Assembly (NCBI RefSeq): GCF_900107395.1 | Contig: NZ_FNPW01000001.1 | Coordinates: forward strand, 1-57,156 | Source of the DNA: Pseudomonas sp. NFIX28 | GTDB lineage: Bacteria > Pseudomonadota > Gammaproteobacteria > Pseudomonadales > Pseudomonadaceae | Reading direction: 5' to 3' | DNA: 57,156 bases | Shown here: positions 1-7,275 of the stretch, in pieces | Layout of the letters: each line of letters opens with the position of its first letter | How positions within the stretch are numbered: the stretch's first letter is position 1 | Notes under the pieces: generated by a model | Told to the model about the DNA's origin: nothing | What the model saw: the letters and a program-made list of their open reading frames with translations, nothing else | Database searches by the model: none | Made by a program: the position numbers and the translations under genes

Positions 1-11
1 CTGCGTTGCCG

Positions 12-84
12 TTCGCAGCCTCGCAAGCTCGGCAGCGGCTACACAGGCATCGCGGTCCCTGTAGCCGCTGCCGCAGGCTGCGAT
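12..84. repeat. REP-like inverted pair (REPIN-type)
   Basis: Two GC-rich arms face each other: one at 12-43 ending in GGCAGCGGCTACA and one at 60-84 beginning TGTAGCCGCTGCC. They share the core GCAGCCT...GGCAGCGGCTACA with a few mismatches and flank a short AT-poorer spacer. This is the architecture of the REP doublets scattered between genes in fluorescent pseudomonads. It lies upstream of the LysR gene and needs no local function. Confidence 0.6.
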
Positions 85-193
85 CGGCGGCGTAGTCGTC
101 GTAAACCAGGTGATGTGGTTTTCCAGGTGGAATGAGGCGCCGGAACGCGAAAAAGCCGCTATAAAGCGTTCAGCTGTCAACCAGAGAGTGACA

Positions 194-1099
194 ATGAATC
201 CGTTCGAAGATATGCGCATTTTCTGCCAGGTCATGGACTCTGGCAGCTTCACCGCGGCGGCGGATCAGTTGGGCCTGTCCAAGCAGTTCGTCAGCCGGCG
301 GCTGATGCAGCTGGAAGAGCGCCTGGGCGTGCGCTTGCTCAACCGCTCGACCCGGCGCCTGGACGTGACGCCCCTGGGGCAGAGTTACTACGAGTCGGCC
401 TTGCGCCTGCTCGGCGAAGTCGAGCAGGTGGAGCAGGGCATCGCCGGGCAGACCGTCGAGCCCCGCGGCACCATTCGCCTGAGCGCGCCGCTGTCGTTCG
501 CCATGGCCCATCTGGGGGACCTGCTGCCGGCGTTCCTGCAGCGCTATCGCGGGGTCTCGGTCGAGGTCGACCTCAGCGACCGTCCGGTGGACCTGCTCGG
601 CGAAGGCTACGACCTGGCCCTGCGCATCGGCGTGCTGGAAGACTCGACGCTGATCGCCCGGCGCATCGCTTCGATCCAGCGGGTGTATTGCGCCAGCCCG
701 GCCTACCTGGCCGAGCGCGGCACGCCGCTGCGCCCCGAAGAACTGCATGGGCACGACTGCCTGCCTTACGGCCATGGGCGCCAGGTGCAGTGGCGGTTCG
801 AAGGGCAGGGCCACAAGCCCTTGCTGGTCAATGTCACCGGCCGCATGCGGGTCAACAACGGCGAATTGCTCAAGGACGCGGCCATCGCCGGCATGGGCAT
901 TACCTACCTGCCGACCTTTATTGTCGAGACGGCCCTGCGCGACGGGCGGCTGGTGTCGCTGCTGGACGCCTTCGAGCCTGCGCCCCTGGCCTTGTCGGCG
1001 GTCTATCCGCAGCACCGCCAGGGTTCGCGGCCGGTGCGGGTGTTTATCGAATACCTGCGCGAACAGTTGAATCGCGGCGTGGTGCCGGGAGCACGATAA
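194..1099 (+). CDS. LysR-family transcriptional regulator
   Basis: A 301-aa LysR-type regulator. Residues about 1-60 form the winged helix-turn-helix (start MNPFEDMRIF, then SGSFTAAADQLGLSKQFVSR), followed by a linker helix and a periplasmic-binding-protein-like effector domain to the C-terminus. The length is normal for the family. The ATG at 194 is preferred over the in-frame ATG at 110 because it begins exactly where LysR proteins begin; the upstream 28 codons are not family-like and overlap a likely promoter (TATAAA near 160). It converges on the T6SS accessory operon. Its target genes cannot be told from sequence, and a link to T6SS control is only a possibility. Confidence 0.9.
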   Translation: MNPFEDMRIFCQVMDSGSFTAAADQLGLSKQFVSRRLMQLEERLGVRLLNRSTRRLDVTPLGQSYYESALRLLGEVEQVEQGIAGQTVEPRGTIRLSAPLSFAMAHLGDLLPAFLQRYRGVSVEVDLSDRPVDLLGEGYDLALRIGVLEDSTLIARRIASIQRVYCASPAYLAERGTPLRPEELHGHDCLPYGHGRQVQWRFEGQGHKPLLVNVTGRMRVNNGELLKDAAIAGMGITYLPTFIVETALRDGRLVSLLDAFEPAPLALSAVYPQHRQGSRPVRVFIEYLREQLNRGVVPGAR

Positions 1100-1152
1100 G
1101 CGCTAGGGAGAATGCAGTGCGTTAGCGGGGGCAGTCCGGTGCAGCTGCCTGT

Positions 1153-2412
1153 TTATCGTCGCCCGAACGCCGCCGGCTCTCCCAACAATGCCTTTTGCCG
1201 CCAGGCGGGTGCGCTGGTGGGGAACAGCACTTCGGTCGGCCGCAAGCGCGCGATGCCGCATGCCGCGGCGATCCGCTGGCGTTGCTGGCCGCGGACAAGC
1301 GCTTGCCGATAACTGCTTTCGCTCTGTTGCAGCCCCAGCACATAGCCCACGCCCGCCTGGAAATCGCCTGCATGGGCTTGCCACCAGGCGGCGATCAACT
1401 GCGGGTCGGGCCAGGGCAGGTTCTCATCGGGGTCCATGACGACATTGGAGTCCTCAGGGTCGTCGTTCGGCCCGGCATCGAAATCCGGCAGATCCTGCAA
1501 TTCCAGATCGAGCAGCGCCAGGTCCGCGCCGGTCATCAGGCTGAAGGCCTCGCCAGCGACGCGGGCATGCGGCAGGTCGCTCATCTGCTGGATCAGCCAG
1601 GGCACGCTGACCGGGTCGCCCAGCAGCCCGACGGCCTGAATGCCGATGCGCCGCTGTTCGGGGTTCTGCATCAACTGGCGGATCCAGGCGATGCTGTACT
1701 CGCGCTTTTGCCAGGCCAGCCATACGCAGAGCGCGCGGTACTGGAATTCGCCCGCTTGCTCGGCGAACTGGCGCAGCGGCTCCAGCGCTTCCTCGTCGCC
1801 CATCTGCGCGGTAGCCCAGTTGGCCCAGAAGCGGGTGGCTGCATCCTGATGCTGGCGATGGGCGTGAATCGCCGGCATCAGGTCGCGACGGCGCAGCTCG
1901 CCGGCAGTACGGGCGGCCCGCGCCAGCACGCTGGGGTCGGCATGGGACAGCCCGGCCAGCAGGGCGGGGCCGGGATCGTGGCGGTGCATGCCACAGGCGG
2001 CCAGGCCGAGGCGGCGGAACAAGGGCTCGGGGGAGGCGAGCATGCGCTCGATCCAGGGCGATACCCGCTCCCAGTCGAGCCAACCCAAGGCCGCGGCCAT
2101 AAAGCGTTCACTGCCCGTATGCAGGCGTACATGCTCGACCAGGATGCCCATGGCTGTCGCATTGTTTGTCTCGAAGGACAACACCGTGGCGGCAAATACC
2201 TCGCCCCGTGCGTTGGGGCCCAGTTGCTGCGACAAGGCCTCCAGTCCGGGCAAATCCGCTATGCGCAGACCATCCAGATGGGCTTCGATGCGGTTGTCCA
2301 GGGTGGTCAAGTGCTTGAGGTCATAGTGGGGCGCTCGTACGGCATAGTCGCGCAGGCCGGCGAGGAAGGCGGCTTCTTCGGCATGTTGGTCTATAACCTG
2401 AGCGATAAACAT
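1153..2412 (-). CDS. TIGR02270-type T6SS-associated protein (HEAT-like repeats)
   Basis: 419 aa, rich in alternating Leu/Ala helices with HEAT-like pairs (for example around residues 120-290: aLFRRLGLAACGMH, DPSVLARAARTAGELRRR). The start MFIAQVIDQHAEEAAFLAG and the overall pattern fit the TIGR02270 family, which sits with DUF4150/PAAR-like effectors and VgrG genes in Proteobacteria. It is the last gene of the minus-strand effector cassette, 61 nt after the putative immunity gene. Its place matches PA0101 in the P. aeruginosa PA0095-PA0101 group (from memory, not computed). No catalytic motif is visible; a scaffold, adaptor or loading role is inference. Confidence 0.75.
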   Translation of the reverse strand: MFIAQVIDQHAEEAAFLAGLRDYAVRAPHYDLKHLTTLDNRIEAHLDGLRIADLPGLEALSQQLGPNARGEVFAATVLSFETNNATAMGILVEHVRLHTGSERFMAAALGWLDWERVSPWIERMLASPEPLFRRLGLAACGMHRHDPGPALLAGLSHADPSVLARAARTAGELRRRDLMPAIHAHRQHQDAATRFWANWATAQMGDEEALEPLRQFAEQAGEFQYRALCVWLAWQKREYSIAWIRQLMQNPEQRRIGIQAVGLLGDPVSVPWLIQQMSDLPHARVAGEAFSLMTGADLALLDLELQDLPDFDAGPNDDPEDSNVVMDPDENLPWPDPQLIAAWWQAHAGDFQAGVGYVLGLQQSESSYRQALVRGQQRQRIAAACGIARLRPTEVLFPTSAPAWRQKALLGEPAAFGRR

Positions 2413-2473
2413 ATGATCGGTCAGCCTCTGAGGCTTGAGTAAGATGAGCAGAATTGGGTAAGCAGTCGAAGCA

Positions 2474-3388
2474 TTAACTCATGATTGTTTGCCATTGATC
2501 GTTCTGAATGAGCCCAACAGTGCGCTCGGCAAATGACCATACGCCCCAGTCGCTGCTGCGCAGAACGGTAAATTGCAGATTCTTGCTGTTCGGTATTTTC
2601 AGCGCGATGAGGTCTTCCCCCGATACTTTGTCAATCCCCGCAAGATGAGCCGCGTAAATAGAACCGGCATGGGACGCTATACCCCAATAGTGTCGTTCTT
2701 CATCGTCATGGTTGAGGACTTGCCACTGGTCGCCCGAGCCAATCAGAACCACGCCATCGCCACCTGAAATTGCATAGTTCTGACCTGCAAGGGGGCAGAT
2801 GCTGGTTAGGTCGGTATTGGTCGGAATATCCAGCGTTGCCCAGCGTTTGCCGTTGAAGTGTGCGGCATAGCCGTCGGATGTGACGGCAACGAAATCGTTT
2901 CTGCTGGTGCCGGCGATGTCTTCGATGGTGACGTAATTGCCCTCGACTCTGAGGGACGGTAGCGCTTCGATTTTCTCATTGTTCAACCAGTAAACTTGCC
3001 CGACTGAGCCTGCGCAGATCACATCGCTGCCAATGATGCGTATCCGCCGTAACGGTCCTTTGTCGTATACCGGCAGGTTTGGAAACAGCGTTCGGGACGC
3101 GCCCAACTCATCCTTGGTTGCAGGGCGCTTCCAATTGAAACGGACAATGGTGCCGTTCTCCCCTAATACATAGGCGAGGCCGTCGGCGCTCGCATCGATC
3201 GACAATATCGCTTCGCCGGCCAAGGAAAAGTCGAGCCAGAGGTCACCCTTCTTAACACCTACTCGGTTCTTGGGGTCGTCATAGTCATCGCCAACAGTGC
3301 AAGCGAGGATGAAAACATCGGGTGTGGGGCTTACGCCTTCCTGGATAAAGGCATCTTGGATGAATTCGGAGTCTGAAATGTCATTCAT
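2474..3388 (-). CDS. Putative immunity protein to the GHH nuclease effector (Tsi7 position), beta-propeller-like
   Basis: 304 aa, no signal peptide, so probably cytoplasmic as expected for immunity to a DNase. It shows repeated short beta-strand modules of the type GxxYAxHxxGKRWxxLDIP and GGDGVVLIGSGDQWQVL spaced about 40-45 aa apart, suggesting a WD40/propeller-like fold. It lies 107 nt downstream of the DUF4150-GHH effector gene on the same strand, the position held by tsi7 (PA0100) after tse7. A good ribosome site (AAAGGAAG, 6 nt before ATG) supports the start. Base composition is visibly lower in GC than neighbours (32 of 60 bases in 2881-2940), a common sign of a mobile toxin-immunity pair. 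Function rests on position and fold-like pattern. Confidence 0.65.
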   Translation of the reverse strand: MNDISDSEFIQDAFIQEGVSPTPDVFILACTVGDDYDDPKNRVGVKKGDLWLDFSLAGEAILSIDASADGLAYVLGENGTIVRFNWKRPATKDELGASRTLFPNLPVYDKGPLRRIRIIGSDVICAGSVGQVYWLNNEKIEALPSLRVEGNYVTIEDIAGTSRNDFVAVTSDGYAAHFNGKRWATLDIPTNTDLTSICPLAGQNYAISGGDGVVLIGSGDQWQVLNHDDEERHYWGIASHAGSIYAAHLAGIDKVSGEDLIALKIPNSKNLQFTVLRSSDWGVWSFAERTVGLIQNDQWQTIMS

Positions 3389-3495
3389 GGGCGGCTTCCT
3401 TTATTAAGAATCTGTCTCAAAGTTGCTGCGGTTTGGCGATCCTTCTGCGCTTTTATCCTTGCCTGCCTCGCGAGAGCCGAAACAGGTTCCGAGCA

Positions 3496-4503
3496 TCAGG
3501 TTCGCATCGGTCGGCGCGGCTGTTTGGCTCGTGGTAGCGGGTCGTTGGGGCCTACGGTCAAACTCATCTTGGCGTGGCCTGTATCCAATTGTTTTTTCAA
3601 ACACTTCTCATCACACCCTTCTGCTCCGCGTGGCACTTTCACTTTGCCCACCGCTGATTTGGCTCCCACAGCGCAGCCCACGGCCAAGGTGTAGGTTTTG
3701 TTTTGATTGGCAGGGTCGTTCAGCCAATTGTTTCGCTCGACGGTGTAGTTGCAGCCAACCTGGCCGTGTTCCGTGCGTTTTGAGTGGCTGGTTCCTTCCA
3801 CGCACAGACAGGGCGCTTTGTTGGAAACGTAATTGGTTGCGGCATCCGGCGCTCCACGGCCTTCGTGAGCCACGAACTCTTTGGAGGGTAAGAGGTGATG
3901 CCCCGTCATTTGTTTTCCGTCGGAACCGTTGCAACAGCGATTCGGCTCCTTCGGCATGACCAAGCATTTGCGCGCCTTGCAGCATTTGGCGCTGTAGTCG
4001 GTGGCGCCCGTGCAGTCGCTTTTAATCTGTTTGGCCATCCCGCGGCAGGGGTGTCTGGCCTTATCCATGGCTATCGCGTCTGAGTAGGGCCAAGGCCCGG
4101 TGTTCGAGGTCGAGCCGTGGTTATGGGTGGTCAGGTCGAGATTACGGACCACGTTTTCGCCCTCGAACTTCACATTCATCGACCAAGCGGTGAAGTACAC
4201 TTTTCCCTTGATTTTGCTGGTGATCACCCCCTTTTTCGGCGCGCATCCGGCCTCGTCGCCGTAACTGGTCTTGAAGTAACTCTTGTCCTTAAGCATCACC
4301 TCTTTTCCGGTAATTTTTACTGTACGCGTGCCGTTGGTGGTGTCCTTGGCCATGCCGGTATTGGGGTAGGGAATGGGCACTCCCGTCGGAGTCGGCGGCG
4401 TCTGAGGCGGGGTAAAGCAGACATCGGGGAAACAAGCGATGGATTTCCCATCCGCCGCCTTGCAGGAAACTTCCATATTGTTGGCATACACCTCGTTGCC
4501 CAT
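3496..4503 (-). CDS. DUF4150/PAAR-like T6SS effector with C-terminal GHH-type nuclease domain (Tse7-like)
   Basis: 335 aa. Residues about 1-130 form a DUF4150 (PAAR-like) spike-tip domain: MGNEVYANNMEVSCKAADGK, PPQTPPTPTGVPIPYPNTGM, and a cluster ending WSMNVKFEGENVVR-DLTTHNHGS. The C-terminal half holds GHH at about residues 201-203 (MTGHHLLPSKEF), followed by GTSHSKRTEHGQVG, consistent with the Tox-GHH2 HNH-like nuclease fold of P. aeruginosa Tse7. It is unusually Cys-rich between residues 150 and 200 (CC pairs), perhaps a metal site. It follows vgrG, DUF6484-like, DUF2169 and ketosynthase-like genes, the known Tse7 context. The start overlaps the upstream stop (TGATG). It should ride on the encoded VgrG and attack DNA in the recipient cytoplasm. 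Confidence 0.8.
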   Translation of the reverse strand: MGNEVYANNMEVSCKAADGKSIACFPDVCFTPPQTPPTPTGVPIPYPNTGMAKDTTNGTRTVKITGKEVMLKDKSYFKTSYGDEAGCAPKKGVITSKIKGKVYFTAWSMNVKFEGENVVRNLDLTTHNHGSTSNTGPWPYSDAIAMDKARHPCRGMAKQIKSDCTGATDYSAKCCKARKCLVMPKEPNRCCNGSDGKQMTGHHLLPSKEFVAHEGRGAPDAATNYVSNKAPCLCVEGTSHSKRTEHGQVGCNYTVERNNWLNDPANQNKTYTLAVGCAVGAKSAVGKVKVPRGAEGCDEKCLKKQLDTGHAKMSLTVGPNDPLPRAKQPRRPMRT

Positions 4504-5540
4504 CAGGCGGCCCTCACGGTCTGATAACTGAGCAGGGCGGCGGCGCGTTGGCCGGCGTCGTTGCCGAGGTGGCAGAAGATATTCGGGCCTTCGCCATAGC
4601 CCTTGCGGCTGGCGGCCAGGGCCACGGCGAGCATCGCCGGGCCGATGGCGGCGCCGGTTTCGCCGATGCAGTCGGCGGGGTGCCAGAGGTGGAAGAATTC
4701 CTTGCGCACCCGCAGGGTGCGGCTCAGGGCCAGGGAGGCTTCCTTGAAGTAGTACTGCTCGCCGGAGAGGTCGGTGAGCCGATAGTCCATCTGCTCCAGC
4801 CCGCAGCCGGCTTCGCTCAGGGCCGCGCGCACGGCCTGGGTCAGGCCGTCGGCGCGCAGCGGAAGGTCTTCGGCCTCCACCGTGGCTTTTTCCACGCCGA
4901 ACCCCAGGCCGATGCAGGCCAGCTGCGGTGCTTCGCTGGCGGTCGGGGCGTTGACCAGCACGGCGGCGGCACCTTCGCCGGGGATAAAACCATTGGAGTT
5001 CTGGCTGGTGAGCAGGCGTTCGCGCTCTTCGAAAGCGGCCAGGGTCGGGCCGCTGAGGAAGGAGTCGACGCCGGCGATCAGCACGTGGCGATGGCCTTGC
5101 TGGTAAATCAGTTTGCGCGCATTGAGCAGGGCGACCGCGCCGCTGACCCGACCACGGGCAATGACATTGGAGCTGCCATGAAAACGCAGGCCCAACTCAT
5201 GCTCAATGTCGTGCAGCAGGCCCAGGTCCAGGCCGTCGAGACGGCCGGGGCGGTCGGCCTCCGCCACCCCGAGCAGCAGCGGGGTGTTCTCCGGGTCGAC
5301 GCCCGGCGTGCCCTGCAGCGCCTCGGCGATGGCCCGCGCCGCCATCTTGACCAGCTTGCTGCGCCCGCGCCAGGGCTGTTCCAGGGGCACGCTGGCAGCG
5401 ATCAGCCATTCGCCGCCGCGGTCGATAAAGCGGGTTTCCTGGAAGTTGTCGATGGCGCAGCGGATCGCCGCGCAGCTCGCGGGGGCGCTCAGGCCTACGG
5501 CGCTGACCATGCCGGAGCCGATGATGCACAGCGCGGTCAT
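4503..5540 (-). CDS. Ketosynthase/thiolase-fold protein of the T6SS effector cassette, probably non-catalytic
   Basis: 345 aa with the beta-ketoacyl-synthase N-terminal pattern (CIIGSGMVSAVGLSAPASCAA), a mid segment VLIAGVDSFLSGPTLAAFEE and NSNGFIPGEGAAAVLV, all typical KAS II-like landmarks. The active-site Cys expected in the nucleophile-elbow position is replaced: the segment reads VIARGRVSGAVALL (about residues 127-139), with Arg131 where TAC-A-SG would stand. The C-terminal His/Asn motifs of true synthases are also not recognisable. The ATG at 5540 overlaps the DUF2169 stop, so the two are translationally coupled. The gene corresponds in position to PA0098. A structural, chaperone or adaptor role for effector loading is inferred; a fatty-acid reaction is unlikely. 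Confidence 0.75.
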   Translation of the reverse strand: MTALCIIGSGMVSAVGLSAPASCAAIRCAIDNFQETRFIDRGGEWLIAASVPLEQPWRGRSKLVKMAARAIAEALQGTPGVDPENTPLLLGVAEADRPGRLDGLDLGLLHDIEHELGLRFHGSSNVIARGRVSGAVALLNARKLIYQQGHRHVLIAGVDSFLSGPTLAAFEERERLLTSQNSNGFIPGEGAAAVLVNAPTASEAPQLACIGLGFGVEKATVEAEDLPLRADGLTQAVRAALSEAGCGLEQMDYRLTDLSGEQYYFKEASLALSRTLRVRKEFFHLWHPADCIGETGAAIGPAMLAVALAASRKGYGEGPNIFCHLGNDAGQRAAALLSYQTVRAA

Positions 5541-6652
5541 CAGGGCGTCTCCTCGGGTGTGCGTTTGGCTTTCACCAGGGCCGACAGCGACGGGTAATAA
5601 TCCTTGCCCAGTTCGCGGGCGCGCCACCAGCCCGTGGACATGCTACCCACCAGTACCTGGGCGATTTCGAACAGGTTGCGTTGTAGCGGACGGGAGACAC
5701 GCCAGGTCAACTGCACCTGGCACGTGTCGGTGTCGATCAGCAAGGTGTCGATCACCGCCTGCACGGTTTCATGGCCGCCTTTTTTCAGGAAGAAGGTCAC
5801 CGGCACCTCCATCTGGGGAATGCGAAAGCCCGCGCGCTCCTGGGGCGTGAGGTTGAGCAACAGCACATCCTCGCCACCGCGCAGGTAGTGGGTCTGCTGA
5901 TCCTCGGGTGCCGCCTGAAAGTAGCGCTGGTCGAAATCTGCCGGCAGAAAGGGAAAGCAGTCGGCCAGCCAGGCCTCGTCGTAGGTGCCGGCGAAGCGGG
6001 CGCGTTGTGGCCAGCCACGGCCGAGGGGGCCGAGGGCCATGGGGCGGAAGTCGCCAGAGGGACTGTCGATCGGTTTGCCCAGCTCCTCGGTGCTCGGCAT
6101 CGGCATGCCGACGATGTCGGCACTGTCGGCGCTGCGCGGATACCAGCCGCAACCGGTCGGGTTGTCCAGGTAGCAGTGACGCAATTGGGGGTCGTTGGCG
6201 ATCGGATGGCTGCCGCCAAACGCCCGGGCGTAGGAGATGTCCTGCTCGGTAAACGGCTGCGGCAAGCCGGGAGCAACGCCCAGCAGCCCCGATTGCCATT
6301 GCCGTGGACCGAGGACGGAAAAAGCCTTGCTCATCCGCCCGACGCGAATGCCCGCGGTCAGCTGCGTCACGGGGCGCCCGCCGGGGGCGTAGGCCTTGCC
6401 GCGCACCAGGACATCGCAGCATGGTTTGACCGGGGCGAAGTCCATTTCCTGCAGCGGCGCGCTGAGGCCGGGCTCGCCGAGGAAGGTGTCGGCCATCAGC
6501 AGCGGTTGCTGGGTATCGGCGAGGGTGGCCGCGCGGCCGTCCAGGGGCAGGTTGAACGTGCCTTTGGCCACCACCACCAGGGATTCGCGGCCATCGGGCG
6601 CCAGGCCCTGGGTATAGGCCGCAAGCAGTTGGCTGGCGTTGAGCAGTTCCAT
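5540..6652 (-). CDS. DUF2169 domain protein, T6SS effector adaptor candidate
   Basis: 370 aa, starting MELLNASQLLAAYTQGLAPD and containing VVVAKGTFNLPLDGR, FGGSHP..DP..CYLDNPTGCGWY and the motif WPQRARFAGTYDEAWLADCFP-FLPADFD that mark the DUF2169 family. This family is found beside vgrG and DUF4150 genes and is thought to help load PAAR-linked effectors onto VgrG. No signal peptide, so cytoplasmic. It sits between the DUF6484-like gene (15 nt gap) and the ketosynthase-like gene (1-nt overlap) in one operon and occupies the PA0097 position. The family name is well supported; the adaptor role is from family context. Confidence 0.85.
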   Translation of the reverse strand: MELLNASQLLAAYTQGLAPDGRESLVVVAKGTFNLPLDGRAATLADTQQPLLMADTFLGEPGLSAPLQEMDFAPVKPCCDVLVRGKAYAPGGRPVTQLTAGIRVGRMSKAFSVLGPRQWQSGLLGVAPGLPQPFTEQDISYARAFGGSHPIANDPQLRHCYLDNPTGCGWYPRSADSADIVGMPMPSTEELGKPIDSPSGDFRPMALGPLGRGWPQRARFAGTYDEAWLADCFPFLPADFDQRYFQAAPEDQQTHYLRGGEDVLLLNLTPQERAGFRIPQMEVPVTFFLKKGGHETVQAVIDTLLIDTDTCQVQLTWRVSRPLQRNLFEIAQVLVGSMSTGWWRARELGKDYYPSLSALVKAKRTPEETP

Positions 6653-6667
6653 AGGCCGGATACCTGT

Positions 6668-7114
6668 CTAGTTGATCTGCACCGAACCGCCCTTGATGCG
6701 GTTGACCCCGCTGGAGCGGCTGGACAGGTAGGCGCCCTGGATGATCACCTTGCCCGCGCGGGTCAGGGTGATGCTGGCCTTGCCGCAACGCAGCACGATC
6801 TCGCGTTCGGCGCTCAGTTCCAGGCACTGCTCGTCCAGCCGCACGTGGGCGACGGGCTCGGGCGCGGCATCCGCGCCGAGCAGGCGGCCGATCACCAATG
6901 GGCACGCCGGGTCGCCGCCTTCGAACATCAGCGCCACCTGGCCGCCGATATCCGCCGGCCCCAGCCGCGCGGTGCAACGGGCAACGACGCCGCTGGCATC
7001 CGGGCAACCCGGGTAAACGACCCTGGGCGCACTGGCGTGCGGCAGCTCGAGCAGGGTGCCGATGACGACAGCGTCGATGCGGGCCTGGGCGGGTAGCGGG
7101 TGTTGAACCGTCAT
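6668..7114 (-). CDS. DUF6484-like small T6SS accessory protein
   Basis: 148 aa. After IDAVVIGTLLELPH it contains a compact beta-rich region (GGQVALMFEGGDPACPLVIGRL, then CLELSAEREIVLRCGKASIT and LTRAGKVIIQGAYLSSRSSG), resembling the DUF6484 proteins that sit after vgrG (PA0096 position). The pattern GKVIIQG-YLSSRS also recalls the end of VgrG/DUF2345 tails, so it may be a mini beta-helix cap. The start at 7114 is chosen because GGAGG lies 7 nt upstream; the longer reading frame to 7198 runs into a repeat element and is rejected. First gene of the cassette after the repeat. Confidence 0.65.
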   Translation of the reverse strand: MTVQHPLPAQARIDAVVIGTLLELPHASAPRVVYPGCPDASGVVARCTARLGPADIGGQVALMFEGGDPACPLVIGRLLGADAAPEPVAHVRLDEQCLELSAEREIVLRCGKASITLTRAGKVIIQGAYLSSRSSGVNRIKGGSVQIN

Positions 7115-7136
7115 ATACATACCTCCACTGTGCTGG

Positions 7137-7275
7137 CTCTGTACGAAAAGTGGCTGCGCTCGGCCATGCTGCGTTAAAAACAGGCTCGGAATGCTCATTT
7201 AGGCCCCTAAACTCCGCTTCCTCGCCTGTTTTTGCCTTGCCTGACCTTCGCTCGCCGACTTTTCGTACAGACCCC
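7137..7275. repeat. MITE-like imperfect inverted repeat between vgrG and the effector cassette
   Basis: The ends read CTGTACGAAAAGT (7139-7151) and ACTTTTCGTACAG (7258-7270), an exact 13-bp inverted match. The complementarity continues imperfectly inward and includes a second exact block AAAAACAGGC / GCCTGTTTTT near 7176-7185 and 7225-7234. No ORF of its own. The right end abuts the vgrG stop codon. A long foldback with matching termini and no coding capacity fits a miniature inverted-repeat element; such GTACGAAAAGT foldbacks are, to my recollection, frequent in fluorescent pseudomonads. Confidence 0.6.

Noticed and set aside
7115..7198. Longer N-terminus for the DUF6484-like protein
   Set aside because: The extra codons come from the inverted-repeat element, and GGAGG supports the start at 7114.
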